NCBI GenBank assembly: GCA_013399115.1
Contig: VXAA01003385.1
Span: 20,476 to 84,475, forward strand
Length of the DNA stretch: 64,000 nucleotides
Source: Anseranas semipalmata
Taxonomy: Eukaryota; Chordata; Aves; Anseriformes; Anseranatidae
Direction of reading: 5' to 3'
Part shown: piece after piece, positions 13,184 through 24,262 of the stretch
How the letters are laid out: every line of letters starts with the position of its first letter
How positions within the stretch are numbered: the stretch's first letter is position 1
Program-made: the position numbers and the translations under genes
Notes under the pieces: model-generated
Seen by the model: only the letters and a program-made list of their open reading frames with translations
The model's database searches: none
What the model was told of the DNA's origin: nothing

Positions 13184-13834
13184 AAAGGGGGGGAAAAAAA
13201 AAAAAGTGCGCAGCAGCAGCTGGGAGAGAGACAAGTGAGAAAATGAACTAAACAAAGCCCCAGACACCAAGGTCAGTGAAGGAGATGCAGGAGGTGCTCC
13301 AGGTGCCAGAGCAGAGATTGCCCTGCAGCCTGTGGAAAGGCCCATGGTGGAGCAGGCTGTCCTCCTGCAGCCCATGGAGGACCACACCAGAGCAGATCTC
13401 CTTCCCACACAGCTCATGGAGGACACCATGCCACAGCAGGTAGATGTACCCTGAAGGAGGCTGCAGCCAGCAGGCTCCTGACAGAACTGTCACCCTAGAA
13501 AGGAATGCACACTGGATCAAGTTCTGTGGCAGGAACTGCAGCACATGGGAGGACCCCTACTGAAGCAGTCTCTTCCTGAAGGACTACACCCTGTGGTACA
13601 GACCTGTGCTGGAACAGTTCCTGAAGAACTGGAGCCCATGGGAAGGACCCGTGCTGGAGCAGGTGAGAAGTACAAGTAGGAAGGAGCAGCAGAGACAGCG
13701 TTACAAACTGACTACAACCCCCATCCATCACTACGGGCAGGGAGGAGGTAGGAGAGATAAGCTGAACCTGGGAAGAAGGGGTAGGTTGTTTGCTTTTGAG
13801 TTCTCACTACCCTGCTGTTTTATTAATTGGCATT

Positions 13835-13840
13835 AATAAA
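13835..13840 (+). terminator. LTR poly(A) signal AATAAA
   Basis: AATAAA occurs about 185 bp before the right end of the solo LTR, on the same strand as its TATA box. This is consistent with the LTR's own polyadenylation signal. Confidence 0.5.
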
Positions 13841-14105
13841 TAAATTAATTTAGCCTTCCCCAAGTCACAGCTGTTTTACCTACAACAGTGATTTTTGAGC
13901 AATCTCCGTGTTTATCTTGATTCAGTCTTTTCCATCATATTTTCTTGCCTCACTGTGCCAAGGACGAGTGAAAGTGCAAGGTGGTGGGCACCAGGTTAAC
14001 CAGCCCAGGTTAGCTCACCACACATCCACATGGAGGAAACTCAGCACAAGAGTTATGCCAAGCTCCATTTCAGGAATTGACCAGACAGGGTGCTTTTGTT
14101 TGTTT

Positions 14106-14111
14106 TTTATT
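14106..14111 (-). terminator. BIRC2: Candidate BIRC poly(A) signal
   Basis: TTTATT on + is AATAAA on the gene strand, 276 bp after the TAA stop. It is the first canonical hexamer I see past the stop on that strand. The solo LTR begins just beyond it. Alternative distal signals cannot be excluded. Confidence 0.45.
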
Positions 14112-14386
14112 CAAACAGATAAGAGCATACTAATGAAACTGCTTTCCTTAGAAAGGAAAGCTACAGAAACATCACCTTAGTATTGAGTTAGTTTTATAAA
14201 TAGAAATTGTCTTTGGCAAGGAAGACCCAGTATATTCATAATGTTGATATACTTCATTACACAACTGTGTTAGGTAGCTGACTAATCATCTTCTGTATCA
14301 CAATTTTCCATTCTCAAGACATTGCTCACTTAAGCTTCAGTGCCTGGCAGATGACAGGAACAGAGATATTTTGCAAGTTTCTCTCC

Positions 14387-14580
14387 TTATGAAAGAAATG
14401 TACGAACTGTACCCTTTATTGTTCCCCTGCAAATAGGGCATTTTCTAAGGGATGGTGCACATTCTTTGCATACTACTAGATGACCACATGGAATAAAAAC
14501 AATAGAAACTTCTCTGTCCATGCAAACTTTACATGTTCTTTCCTCTTGCAATCTCCTTAATTGTTCTTCCATAGGTAAAC
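14387..14580 (-). CDS. BIRC2: BIRC coding exon 8: RING finger and stop
   Basis: This 194-nt exon follows a pyrimidine-rich TTTCCAG acceptor. It encodes [20 protein letters not shown] and the RING, with ligands C564, C567, C579, H581, C585, C588, C595 and C598. It ends GTVRTFLS and a TAA at 14387-14389. All RING ligands are intact, so E3 activity is expected. Confidence 0.98.
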
Positions 14581-17500
14581 CTGGAAAGAAAAAAAACTTT
14601 TAAGAAGCCTGAATATACGTGCATTCTACTTAGAAAGTAGATTGGAAAACAAAGGGTGAAATGGAATGTGACTATATTCAGTAAGCATAGATGGCAGTGA
14701 GAAAATAAGTACACTTTCCAGAGCTCAGAAATTGGCATGCAAGGAACCAGTCTGTACTTTCCATTTCTGTGTGACAACAAACAGCTCAGGGATTGAAGAC
14801 CAGCTACAGCTCTTGAGACTTATGTTTATATTTCAGCATATGCTGTACTTTTTGTGTTTGGATATCAGAAGCACAGAGCACAACGACTGGTGGAAGTGAG
14901 CTATATTCAGACTTGTATACTTTTCTGCAAGTCTGTTAACGTATTACATTTTACATACATCTGAACTACAGGAGGAGGAACCAGAGCAAACAAACTATGT
15001 CTGACAAGTTTATCCATCCAGCTGCTGGCCAAGCAAGATCTTAGGATAACTATAGCTCACTTTGGAAAGTAAAAATCATGGTACCTCCTGCGAAATGCTA
15101 ACCTATTATTCACTCCCCAGTCTCTACCAAATGCCTGAATGACAGCTTGTACCAGGATCAAGCCCAATGTGTGCTTGAATCCTCAAGCTCCAGAAAGCTC
15201 TACCTGCTAGTGCAAAAGGACCTGTGTAAGGCACAATGTAAAGCTTAAGGCAAACAGACTTGCTTGCAACTCTGCACATGCACTTAACTTTGAGATAAGT
15301 GCATGTTACCAATGCAAGTCAGGGAGAGGGTGAAGCATAAAATCAAATTTCTTAACCAAAGTTATTCTCTTTTTAGGATGTTAGCTAATTGTCCCAAAAT
15401 ACCCTTTAAAGTAAGAAAGTAGAGTTTAAGATACCTGACACATCTTCTGTGGGAACATATTTCATGCTCTTCTCCACTAAAATAAAAAGAAACATCCAAG
15501 TCACTTCACTGATCTATATTCCAACAGCATCTGAATTTTATCTTTAGATGGCCAAGACAGCACTGACTCGACTTTGATAAACTTACATCCTTAAAGAAAA
15601 ATGACATACCAAATAAATCTTTGTACAGTACAGGGTCACAATCTCGTAGACAGTTTCTGAATATGCTGGCTGCTGCATTTCCTTTCACTAGAACTGTGTC
15701 TATCAGTTCCCTTGCTTGCAATGGTGTCTGAGTCTTTTGCTTAATAACATCATGCTCCAGTTCCGTTATCACTTTAGCTGACAGTAAACTCCCAAGGATT
15801 GGAAGTACACACGTTAAACGCTGGAATAAAGCCATTCGATTCTTCCGGATTAAGGACAAATCATCTGGAATACAAAGGGGATTAGATGTTTGTTAGGAAT
15901 ACAGTACTCCAAGCTGCATTTTTGCTTAGTAACTGACATATTCATTAAACTCTACTTGAAGTGTTCACCTACTACAGATCATTAAAAAGACCCCAAGAAG
16001 TTTTAGCAGTATTTACATAAAGAATATACTTAAGAAAACTGCATACAAGCAGCTTTGGAGCTAAAGCCTTTTCATCAACAAAACCTGCTCCCACCTCTAG
16101 ATGAAATGGTTTGAGGGGATCTTGTTTAACTTCACACTAGACAGAGTCGTGCTCTCTGCAGAATCGCAAAGAAAAAAAATGGAACACCTCTGCATAACAG
16201 CAATGCTAGCTCACTGACAACTGATAGATTAACTTCAGTCAGTGACAGTCAAAAACTGTCAGAGATGACTGAGATGTAGATGGGATCAAGCTTTTCTAAG
16301 AGGTGGCCAACAAAATTATGCGCAAGAAAACCAGAAATATAGCACAACTAGTTTTGGGAGGGTTTTTTTTTTTAAATATAGTCTATCACAATTTAAAGAA
16401 CATTTCATTTTCATGAAGATTTAATGGCTGAACCCATCTCTGCTTTTGTGACAGAATATGCAAGTAGGAAGGAAGCCATTTTAATTCAACTTATAATTGA
16501 GAAGTTTCATTACTGCTTCACAGACTAAGAACAGTAGGGGTTTTTTGCTTCAAAAAAAAAAAAAATCTACATAGCCAGCAAACAATAGGTAATGTTAAAG
16601 GTGCATCAAATAAGCACTATTCAATAGCTGACCTACATGGTTGTTTCAGATAGAAACAACATGAAACAAACAAAGCTGACCTTTCATAATCTTACAGAAT
16701 CCAAACTTGTAAAAGTTAGCCACCTCCTAGAAGAGGACAATGCTGGCTCACCAATTCAAGTACCTTAAAAAGCAGGCAAATTTCAAAGAAGGAAAAGGAA
16801 AAGTGTGTTAAAGTCTTTTGGTTCAATTTATTTGATTAATAGCAATATAAAAAGCAGATTTATAAAAAAACATGGCTTTGTTCCAGTGGGGATAATAAAG
16901 CAATTCTGAACTCTTGGCACCTGTAAAAACCATCCTCCTGAAAGGGAAAGAATTACAAGACTGCTAGCTCTATACGGATAGCCAAACAATGCTTTTATAG
17001 AAGTTGATCCTAACAACAAATAAATTAAAGCACTTTGTGAATAAAAACTATAAAAATCAGGCCAGAAAGCAAAACAATACAAACCACTTCTGCTTTCATT
17101 TTTATTCATGCCCTTTGCATACCTGACGCCACTTCTTCAAACTGTCTCTCTTTCTCTTCTTCCCTCTTCTCATCTTCAGCAGTGAGCAAATCAGACACAA
17201 GATCATTAACAGTCTTGTAGTTTTCTTCAGTGGCCAAGATTTTACTTTGCACTGTTTGCTTTATCAGCCGTCTACTGAATCCCATCTCCAATGCAGCTTT
17301 AACTACAGGTGTGTTCATCATGATTGCATCTTCTGAATGACTCTCTCCAGGTTCAAAATGAATAACTAATCAAAGAAGAGAATCATTGTGTATAATGTAA
17401 AGAACATAATACTCATACAAGCTACAAGTCAACACATCAACATTACCTATACACAATACCTAACATTACAAAGTTAGTAATTTCAGTAGTTAGACTTTTT

Positions 17501-20500
17501 TTTAGCAATTGTTTTCCATTTTTAGAACTAGTTACTTAGATTCAGTTGGACTGAATCCATGATAAACTTTGATCCATGTCAGGCTTTCACAAAAAAAAAT
17601 CTAGGATAATCCAGAGGAAGTACAGAGAATCCCATTGTGTCAGAGTTGTTCTCCTCCCTGCCCCCAGCCCATATACTTAGTAATTTCTAACTTCAGCCTT
17701 GAGAAGTGCCTTGACAGTCAAACTCAAAATTCAGAGCTTATAGTGCAAGCAATTGTTCTATTTCAGCTCTTGATCAATATTTTCCATTCAACTTACTAAG
17801 CACCAGGCACATGGGACTGACTCACTGCCCTCAGCCAGCAGGGACTATGATAGTATCTCCTACTCACCCTCTGGGAGGAGTTTATTGCCATTGTAACTGG
17901 AGTTCCACTCACAATGGAACTCAAAGACTTCACTTTATCAGCTTGTCCTACCCTGTCTCTGACCACTGCCGCTCAACTCACTATTTACCTAGCTACATGC
18001 CTAAAAATGGAGTTGCATAACTGCATGACACCCTTTAGCAACTACTCCACCAAGTTCAATACCATAGGTCAATTTAGCAAACTCCAGCTTGACTTGTTTC
18101 TGTTTAACCCAACAATGAAACAGGAAAAAAAAGTACCAAGCATTCAAAACTAAAATCTCAGTGTGAGATGGGAATATGAAAATAAGGAAAATGAAAGATG
18201 AGATGTCTCAAAGGAGCTTCCTTAAAGTCTGTTCTTTAATGTTACATAGTTGTAAGACTGCTGTTTGCAAAGAAAGCCTAAGAATTGTTAAATAAGTTAG
18301 TTTTGGAGAGCCAATCATTAAGTCTGTGAAGTGCTGAGTATCTTTAAAAACACGTTTTTCACGTTATATTAATATACATACTTGGGGGATCAGTGTTTTC
18401 ATCTACAGGTGTATCAGAAGTTGACAAGAGCTGTGGAACACAATGGAATTGCGTTAGTATCCAAGTATTGCTTTTCCTTCTACGTACCTTTCTAGCAATT
18501 CCTTCCCTTATCAACCATGCTAAGCTTTTTATCTGAATGGTATCACAAGTCCAAATACACAAGTCTGAATTTATACAACTACATAACCAATATAAAGTTA
18601 GCACTGACCACTTCTATTAAAAGAAGCTTGGCTTATTCTTGTTATATCTTGTATGGATAAAAGTAATTCAGGTGTGAGGAGCCACACAGACAATTAAAAA
18701 TTGTCTGCAGCTGCTTTTTGAAATAGCAATTGCTGATCTGCATTATTCGCCAAAACTTACATAATCGTAATTTCCTTCTCCTGACACAGAGGCTCAAAGG
18801 ATCTTGTTGCCTCATAATGAGGAGCAAAGGTTTGTCTGTAAATGACTGAGTGTTGTAATCCCTGAATTACTGCTATAAAATTATACCACCTACTTAATTT
18901 CTCATGAAACTCATTCCATGAGTAACCCTGTACAGGTTAAGTTCTAATATTTCAATTCCTTTACCCTTAGTTCAGCGCTGATTTTTTTTTGTGCCCATAA
19001 AGAGCATTTACCATGTTACAGATCTAATAGAAATATATACAGAAGGCAGAAGGATGTATGGGACTCCCAAAAAGAACACAGCACTCTTCAACAAGGGAAA
19101 AAACAAAGATACAGAACAGTAAGGTTTACCTGTTCAAGAAGATGGGGAAACCTGGCCTGAATTTGACTTACAAACTCTCCTCCTTTTACACGAAGCAGAT
19201 ACTCACACCTGAAACATTGGCAAAAATGTATTAAATTATACTTTCTATTTCCCAATGAGAAGAAAAAAACACAGAAGAATGAAACCATCTACAATAGTAG
19301 AGCATAACTTAAATGCATGTTTCTCTTCCTTTACTGAGGGTGAAGAGTTCTTTTAACTGGAAGTTTGATCCAGCCTGGTATCTGGTAACATTTCAATAAA
19401 GCTTTTCCATGATGTTCAGCAATCAGTAGTCTTAGGTATGTAAATGCAGGAGCTTTGCATTCTACTACCACTTGTAATCAAAATGGCACATCATGAAAAA
19501 TGATACTGTGTCAGCTTCATTGCAAAGTGCGGTGACAAACTGTTTCTAATTTGCATCTTCTTATCATTCTTCTACTCAAATCATTCAAAAGAAGTTAACA
19601 AAATTCAACACTACTGTCAAAAGCAGATCTGCTTCATGAATGCAGAGTTTTGCCTCTTAAGTACATTTACTAACCAGGCATAACATAGAAGGAAATAAAG
19701 GCATTGTTTAATTCTAGATGCTTCCTGTAATCCAACAGGAGCTGGTAAATTGCCTTTGAAAGACTAGTTGGAGATCTACAATGTTAAGTATTATATTATT
19801 CACTTTCCTGAAATTATGTGCAGCTATTTCTGTCATTAATGGATGTGGAGATTTTCACAGGCACAGCCAGCTGTCAGGTATGCAACTGCTATTTAATTAT
19901 GGGGAATGTATTCAAAAGTTATTTCTGTCATTTTTCCAGAGACATGTTAACAGTCGTTCAAACCTTCTTCACAGTCTTCACAAAGAGCATTCAACACGTG
20001 CACAGAACTAGACTGAAGTTCAAAGTTCTTTCTACCTCAATTCTCAGCAGCTTTTCTTCTCCTCAGCCTGCTTTCTGACCACTTATCCAAGTATGCTCAC
20101 TAACAACACAGCATCACTTGCTAACAGTGATTTGGGGATGCACACAGCTTTTAGTTACGAAGTGGAAACTATTAAGCATCACGCTTAATGAAGAAGTGTT
20201 TTCAGCCACGTTCAGCACTTTAGAGCTTTTAAAAAGATGTACGTGAAATAAATCCAAATGATAAGAGTAAATTTGTAGACCATATGGTGAAGTTAAAAAC
20301 ACTCAGTGCAGTACACAGCTACCAAAATTAAAAGTACTTAAGCAGTAGGGATATGAACAAATTATAGTAAAGGTTTTACAAGTTACCTTGGAAACCACTT
20401 TGCGTGCTCAATCCATGGATCATCTCCAGATTCCCAGCACCTTAACCCACCGTCACAGCAAAAACACTTGACATCATCATTGCGGCCTTTAAAAAACAAG

Positions 20501-21466
20501 GTGAAATATCTAGCAAACATTTACACAGGTTACTTTAAAATAAATATTGACATAGCGATATGAATAAAATCAGAGATACCAGGTTTTCTTACCTACATAG
20601 TAAAAGCCAGCATCTGCAAGCTGTTCAGGTTGAACTGGAATCCTAGCTGGCCAATTTATGAATGTTTTAACACGTGCTTCATGGGTTTGCATGCTCACAT
20701 TTGAAACATTGAAACTTGGTTGGTCTCGGGTAAGGTTTTCCACAAAAGGGCAGTTAGGGAAGTGCCTCCGATGCTCTGACATGGCATTATCTTTTGGTTC
20801 CCAGTTACTCAACTGACCACCACAAGCGAAACAAGCAACTTTGTCTGCTGTCCCCAAGTAATAAAGTCCAGCCTTTGCCAGATCCGTGGGTGAGAGAAAC
20901 ATCAGGGGCCATGCATGGAAAGTGCGTAGTCTAGCATCTTCTGTACTCATAGAAGGATTGTGAAGCTTAGGTCTTAAGTATGAGAGGTCTTCAACAGCCC
21001 TAGTAGTTATTGGGTCTTGAGGAAAACTGGAAAAAGAGCCACTGAAATAGCCAACTTGTTCAAAGCTTGGAGAAAGTGTCATGGAATGTAGAGATGGTGA
21101 GAGTCCGCTTGTGACCAAAGGTGAAAAGGCAGAACGAGAGGACAGCCCAAGGTTGTTAACTGAAAGCATGTTTTGAACAAAACTGCAGCTAGGATACAGC
21201 TGTTTATGCTTTTCCATAGCATTATCTCCTGGTTGCCAGTTGTCCAACACTAAGCCACAACTGAAGCATTTAACCTTGTCTTGCACACCAGTGTAATAAA
21301 ACCCAGCCCGGGCAAGACTCCGTTCTGACACTGGTACATTAACAGGGAAAGTAGAAAACGTTGACATTCTGTAGAGTTCACAGGATAAGTCGTACTTCAG
21401 TTCACCACACAGGGCACTCTGCTTCATCATGCTAGCCAAGAAAGGGCTATTTTCCATTACGTTCAT
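14387..21466 (-). CDS. BIRC2: Cellular inhibitor of apoptosis protein (cIAP / ITA), complete, 8 coding exons
   Basis: This is a RING E3 ubiquitin ligase that ubiquitinates RIPK1, NIK and caspases in TNF-receptor/NF-kB signalling and protects cells from death. The spliced CDS is 1836 nt (611 aa), from complement exons 14387-14580, 15435-15476, 15610-15864, 17123-17365, 18382-18430, 19130-19208, 20387-20486 and 20593-21466. All junctions are GT-AG and in phase. Domains are BIR1 about 33-99 (zinc ligands C67, C70, H87, C94), BIR2 about 178-244 (C212, C215, H232, C239) and BIR3 about 264-330 (C299, C302, H319, C326). A UBA follows at about 383-430, a CARD at about 449-540 and a RING at 564-598 with all eight ligands. 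It ends in the typical GTVRTFLS tail. The ATG opens MNVMENSP; a second in-frame Met is at residue 4. Birds have one gene where mammals have BIRC2 and BIRC3, so either symbol is defensible. Confidence 0.97.
15435..15476 (-). CDS. BIRC2: BIRC coding exon 7: CARD-RING linker
   Basis: This 42-nt micro-exon encodes (V)[13 protein letters not shown]. It is flanked by a TTTTAG acceptor and a GTATCT donor and is in phase on both sides. It matches the linker that joins the CARD to the RING in cIAPs. Confidence 0.95.
15610..15864 (-). CDS. BIRC2: BIRC coding exon 6: CARD
   Basis: This 255-nt exon encodes [20 protein letters not shown] through the family's [20 protein letters not shown] stretch and [10 protein letters not shown]. 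That is most of the caspase-recruitment domain, which in cIAP1 restrains RING dimerisation. The acceptor is ATTCCAG and the donor GTATGT. Confidence 0.97.
17123..17365 (-). CDS. BIRC2: BIRC coding exon 5: ubiquitin-associated (UBA) domain
   Basis: This 243-nt exon starts after GATTAG and ends at a GTATGC donor. It encodes an IIHFEPGE linker and the UBA core [19 protein letters not shown], including the ubiquitin-binding MGF loop. A charged helix ([18 protein letters not shown]) leads into the CARD. Confidence 0.97.
18382..18430 (-). CDS. BIRC2: BIRC coding exon 4: short linker
   Basis: This 49-nt exon encodes [16 protein letters not shown] plus one base of the next codon. The acceptor is TTCCACAG and the donor GTATGT. 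The linker is acidic and disordered-looking, and matches the cIAP family at its start. Confidence 0.95.
19130..19208 (-). CDS. BIRC2: BIRC coding exon 3: end of BIR3 and helical linker
   Basis: This 79-nt exon between a TTTCAG acceptor and a GTAAAC donor encodes the last BIR3 zinc ligand C326. A helix ([20 protein letters not shown]) and PHLLEQ follow. It is in phase with both neighbours. Confidence 0.96.
20387..20486 (-). CDS. BIRC2: BIRC coding exon 2: zinc core of BIR3
   Basis: This 100-nt exon starts after a TTTTTTAAAG acceptor and ends at a GTAACT donor. It encodes [20 protein letters not shown] through HAKWFPR, with C299, C302 and H319. The W-E-S-G-D-D-P-W stretch forms the peptide-binding groove for Smac-type IAP-binding motifs in this family. 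Confidence 0.97.
20593..21466 (-). CDS. BIRC2: BIRC coding exon 1: start codon, BIR1, BIR2, first half of BIR3
   Basis: This 874-nt exon encodes residues 1-291 plus one base of codon 292. BIR1 carries CFSCG...H...C and BIR2 CFACGG...H...C. The Ser-rich linker between them (residues about 100-170) is the least conserved-looking part. The BIR3 helix YYVG ends at a GTAAGAA donor (20592-20586). Residues around the IAP-antagonist groove lie in the next exon. Confidence 0.97.
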
Positions 21467-21568
21467 AATGGACTATTGTTGGAAAAATGGGACAAGTCTT
21501 CCTCTGGGAGGTAGTTGTGTGCATTAAAGGCAATTCTGAATAACCCCTGCCTGTACAAGAGTAAGAAC
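21467..21568 (-). other. BIRC2: BIRC 5'UTR part of first coding exon
   Basis: Upstream of the ATG on the gene strand a candidate acceptor (TCATTTTCAG) ends at 21569. That would give a 102-nt leader in this exon. A second possible acceptor (TTGTACAG) lies about 18 nt closer to the ATG. No upstream ATG is obvious in the short leader. Confidence 0.5.
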
Positions 21569-21772
21569 CTGAAAATGAAATATTTATGTGCAACTTTGAA
21601 TGCATTTATGAATAGAATTAGCCACAGACTTTAAACATTTGCAAAGTTCTTGTTCTTGTCTCTACACAACTGCTTTTACACAAAAGCTGATCCATCCCAT
21701 CAACAATTAAGGAAAGCATGTTAAAAAGGACTTTCCCTTGAACTACATATGCATCACGTGCTTTCCTTGTGC

Positions 21773-21820
21773 TGTATATCTGGGACAGTGGTATCAATTA
21801 GTCAGGCTAGTAGAGGTGGA
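21773..21820 (+). repeat. 48-bp direct repeat, copy A (BIRC 5' intron)
   Basis: The segment containing atctgggacagtggtatcaa and ggctagtagaggtgg recurs at 23165-23212 in the same orientation, with about 44 of 48 positions identical. Copy A is in ordinary intron sequence. Confidence 0.85.
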
Positions 21821-23109
21821 ATCCAGAGGGGAAACCCTCAGGTGGGTTTATCAAAATCCTTTGTCAATAAAGAAACTAAAATGGGGGGGGAGGGGGGTAT
21901 AACATGGTATGTTCCAGTTTAAAATGATGTCAAGTGATTTAGGAACTATTTCACCTTAGACAGCTGATAAATATGCAGCCCATACACACACAACATTTTG
22001 GTTTGCAAGTCTCATTAGGAAGCTCAAAGTAATGGTTTATTAAGCTCAAAAGAGCCCCTGAACAGACATTGCTCAATTAATCCAGTATATTTGCTACTAT
22101 TGAACTGCCAAAAATACCCTTGACATCTGCATATTGTTGCAGCAATTGTTAAGACTTAAAAAGCCAGTGTATACTCAACTTCACCTATATCAAATATTCA
22201 GCTGAGATGCACACATCCTATGCATTGCCTCTGACAAGAATGTACTGTCTTAATGAGCCCCAGGCTTTTCTGTCTGTAACACTGTCAGCACTGACTGAAC
22301 AGAGCATTTCAGTTTTAACCTGGTGCCTTAGTTACAAGTATGCATTTACCACATTTAACATAAATAAATTGCTTTGTGTCAGGACATTCTAATGCTTTAT
22401 ATAGATAAATTAAGTCTCTTCTGTATGCCATGTTTATAAACCAAACAATCCTCAGATAAAGGGAAAAAAATAAAGCCTTAGTTTCTTTATTTGTGCACAG
22501 AACTACCCCCCAGAGTTCAGACTGAAGTCCCTTCTAAGGTGCCTACGCCTCCATATTGATACTGACTGTTCACAAGAAGAAACTGTAGATGTCTATAGCT
22601 TCAACCAAGTCTTTTGGGCAGAACAAAACCTGTAAAGAAGAAAGAGGAGTGTTTCAAAATATGTAATATCTATATAAACTACACAAATTGAAGCACTGAA
22701 GTTGTAGAGGAAGCTTTTTTGAGATGTCAGCTAGTTAGTTTCAGGAAGTCAAATTCATGTACTGTCACATGGAGTGGTTTTTACACAATTTCCCTGTTAC
22801 TGATACATATGCAGAACTGTTTAATCCACAAGCAGAAGTGTTTGGCAGATGGATGAATCCAGTTGCTTGATCACAAGCTGTATCAGTGTAACTAGAGGTA
22901 AGATCTTGTACTAAAGAAGGTACATCCATTTAAATTTGCTTAAGCCTGCAGAATGTCAGACAATAAAGATCCAATTTTATTATACTGACTTAAATTAAGA
23001 CTATTGGAACCTCTTATCTAGTTAAATCTAACTATATTTAAAGTGTAGGACTTCAGCAAAATTTTGAACTTCACCAAAAGTTTCAGGCAAGAACAAAGAT
23101 AAAGTTCAC

Positions 23110-23275
23110 ACATTTATATATATATATATACACATATATACATACATACACACACATATACACATGTGTATCTGGGACAGCGGTATCAATTAGTAAGGCT
23201 AGTAGAGGTGGGGTATATGTGTACATATATACACACACATACATATATACACACACATATACATATGTGTTCTTT
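23110..23275 (+). repeat. TA/CA microsatellite interrupted by a unique insert
   Basis: Runs of TATATA and CACATA/ACACAC occupy about 23113-23164 and resume at about 23213-23270. The middle (23165-23212) is copy B of the 48-bp repeat found 1.4 kb away. Confidence 0.85.
23165..23212 (+). repeat. 48-bp direct repeat, copy B, inside microsatellite
   Basis: This is the partner of 21773-21820. It differs at about four positions, and microsatellite DNA abuts both ends, which suggests it was copied into the array. Confidence 0.8.
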
Positions 23276-24147
23276 TATTAAAATCCAAACATATAAGCAT
23301 ATAGCCACCTATTCTGCAGTATTGGTTCCTAACAAGTTCTTCCAGGAAAGACTCAAAACGGATATACTTGTCATGGTGACAGCCTTAGAAAAGTCACCTA
23401 CCGGAAAACAGAGTATTTCCTAGTCATCTCGCTAGCTCTTAGTAGATTTCTTCTTAATATGGTCACCCTATTACTGCTGCTGCTACTAATTTCTTAATCA
23501 CCGAGGAAGTGAGTTACAAATGCCACACGCCAAACACAGCTGTTGGCACTAAGATATCAACGTACACACACAATGCCAGTCCCAAAAGTTAAGCCAGTCT
23601 CCTGACTGGAAAAAGTCGAAATAAGCGAGGAATATCACACCAAACTGACACCCTAATAATCATTTAGTCCTGAGACTGTTACCTGACGAACACTCTTCTA
23701 GTACTACCCTGCATTATAACCCCACGTTTCCTCCATATCCACAGTCACCCAAGCACTGAACCTCGTGTGTTGTCCTGCCCCCCACCCCAATCACCCTGCA
23801 GTTACACCGAGACGTTATTTAAGCCCAAATAACTAACATTTGAAGAACCGGAACGCCAGAGCTCAGTACTGCAGGCGCAGCGAGCTCGCCTCAGCGGGGT
23901 TACCGCAGCCGCCGAGCGGGGACACGCAGCCCCGGAGCCTCCCTCAGGGCCCCTCCTTCCCCCCGCTCCCCGCAGCGGGGCGGCCCCGCCCCCGCCGCGC
24001 CCCGCTCGCCTCCCCCCCGCGCCACGACCTCCCGCCGCCCCGCTCCATGAGGCCGGTGCCCCCCGGCACGACGCAGCCCGCCCGCCTCAGACCAGGCCGC
24101 GGCCCGCACCCCCCCCATACACCCCCCATCCGCGGCCCCTCACTCAC

Positions 24148-24172
24148 CGCCTCCGGTCGGGCCCCCCGCAGC
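24148..24172 (-). other. BIRC2: Candidate BIRC non-coding exon 1
   Basis: On the gene strand a perfect donor GCG|GTGAGT (donor at 24147-24142) lies about 50 bp downstream of a TATA-like box. A start about 30 bp after the TATA would give a very short leader exon that splices to the acceptor at 21569. The start position is inferred; the exon could extend further upstream. Confidence 0.4.
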
Positions 24173-24198
24173 GGGCGGGCCGGCTGCGCGCCCCAGCC

Positions 24199-24204
24199 TA
24201 TATG
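24199..24204 (-). promoter_or_regulatory. BIRC2: TATA-like box in BIRC promoter
   Basis: CATATA on the gene strand is the only AT-rich hexamer I noticed in this part of the CpG island. It is spaced suitably from the downstream splice donor. Confidence 0.4.
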
Positions 24205-24262
24205 CGGCGCCGGGCAAGGGGGCGGAGGGGGAGAGGTGCCCCCGCGGGCACCGCCCCTGCCC

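Larger units (their letters stand above)
13041..14022 (+). mobile_element. Solo LTR of an avian endogenous retrovirus (ERVL-type), exact 5-bp TSD
   Basis: This 982-bp element starts TGCACTGAGTTT and ends CTCACCACA, so it has TG...CA termini. The five bases before it (13036-13040, CATCC) are repeated exactly after it (14023-14027), a clean target-site duplication. It contains a promoter-like TATTTAAG box at 13176-13183, with its strand indicated by an AATAAA at 13835-13840. Between them lies a GC-richer stretch of degenerate motifs (gtgctgga, cagcccatgg, ggagcaggct). The sequence resembles an LTR family common in bird genomes. The 5-bp duplication favours ERVL/class III, but I cannot confirm the family name. 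No internal viral genes are present, so this is a solo LTR left by recombination. It lies about 85 bp beyond the likely BIRC poly(A) signal, in opposite orientation. Confidence 0.88.

Noticed and set aside
13025..13731. Minus-strand frames of 134, 98 and 78 codons
   Set aside because: They lie inside, or nearly all inside, the solo LTR (13041-14022) on its antisense strand, so they are not genes.
17106..17365. Apparent 2-nt frameshift at the start of the UBA exon
   Set aside because: Rechecking the bases showed the exon begins at 17365 and is 243 nt long, in phase with both neighbours; there is no frameshift.
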